Below, piece by piece: positions 14,351-14,626 of a DNA stretch of 14,626 nucleotides. The position numbers and the translations under genes are program-made. Positions within the stretch are counted from its first letter, which is position 1. The number at the start of each line of letters is the position of its first letter. The DNA comes from Eggerthellaceae bacterium. Its GTDB lineage: Bacteria > Actinomycetota > Coriobacteriia > Coriobacteriales > Eggerthellaceae. The notes under the pieces were generated by a model, which saw only the letters and a list, made by a program, of their open reading frames with translations, was not told where the DNA came from and did no database searches. The stretch covers positions 1 to 14,626 of the forward strand of contig CAADXT010000100.1 of the NCBI GenBank assembly GCA_900753095.1, given 5' to 3'.

Positions 14351-14626
14351 CCAACTAATTCCCTAGTCCGTCGCTTCTATCCCACAACAAACAGGAATAG
14401 CCTCGTTCCGCCTTCAGGTGGGACAAGGCGGGTCCACGAAGGCTGCCGATTCAAAGGCGAGAAGCAAAGCGAACTCGTCAAACGCCTGAAGGGCGTTAAC
14501 AGACTCCAGGCATCCGCCAATAAGTCAGCGAGCGAGGCTCTGGTGAGTGCAGATGCCACAAAAGCACGCGCCAGGCGCACTTCGTGCGTCCAGCGGGCTT
14601 AGAGAGGCAGCTGCGCCGCTAGAGCC
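14351..14626. other. Right-end region without a supported gene
   Basis: This stretch follows the kinase stop. It has hairpins CCGCCTT/AAGGCGG at 14408-14431, ACGCC/GGCGT at 14485-14499, and a CGCA/TGCG stem near 14577-14588. None has a T-run, so no clear terminator is seen. The kinase frame stays open for 83 codons after its TAG, up to a TAG at 14600. A 67-codon frame is open on the minus strand (14377-14580). Neither has a ribosome-binding site or a recognisable product. It could be a dispersed intergenic repeat or a decayed gene. Confidence 0.4.

Noticed and set aside
14377..14580. 67-codon minus-strand open frame
   Set aside because: No ribosome-binding site, no recognisable domain, and composition typical of a chance frame.

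Overview
The window looks like a stretch of a GC-rich Gram-positive chromosome, most likely an actinobacterium of the Coriobacteriia/Eggerthellales type. This rests on the combination of a sortase-anchored repeat protein with an APQTG-type signal, a Y-family polymerase paired with a YolD-like protein, promoters that sit directly on start codons (leaderless style), a LexA box of the Gram-positive GAAC-N4-GTTC type, and frequent GTG/TTG starts. The assignment is an inference; no rRNA or tRNA gene is present to confirm it.

Layout. (1) 1-3743, minus: a very large RND-family efflux permease that runs off the left edge. It has a long coiled-coil insertion in its first periplasmic-type loop. (2) 4024-5817, plus: an SOS-type operon. 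A LexA-like operator sits inside a leaderless promoter, followed by a Y-family DNA polymerase (UvrX/UmuC-like) and a YolD-like partner. (3) 5893-6349, plus: a parS-like 16-mer (14/16 to the ParB-binding consensus) just upstream of a small GtrA-family membrane protein. (4) 6342-7706, minus: a DUF4143-type AAA ATPase that overlaps gtrA tail to tail by 8 bp. Its upstream region carries three palindromic units repeating at exactly 33 bp. (5) 7832-8629, minus: a nitrilase-superfamily amidohydrolase with a 12-bp-stem hairpin and T-run immediately before its ribosome-binding site. (6) 8783-11818, minus: a 1011-residue cell-wall-anchored repeat protein followed by a clear intrinsic terminator. (7) 12113-14350, plus: an FHA-domain protein and a soluble Ser/Thr protein kinase, divergent from the surface protein.

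How they fit together. The polymerase/YolD pair is a standard DNA-damage-tolerance module. The FHA protein and kinase form a probable phospho-signalling pair. The same palindrome, TGTTGCGCAACA, occurs both in the divergent region between the surface protein and the FHA gene and in the FHA-kinase gap, so a shared regulator may control surface protein, FHA protein and kinase. Two tracts of nine cytosines, one in the divergent region and one four codons before the kinase stop, are candidate slippage sites. The most unexplained pieces of DNA are the 33-bp-phased operator-like array upstream of the ATPase, the duplicated palindrome around the FHA/kinase genes and the parS-like site. The last 276 bases hold no gene that I can support.
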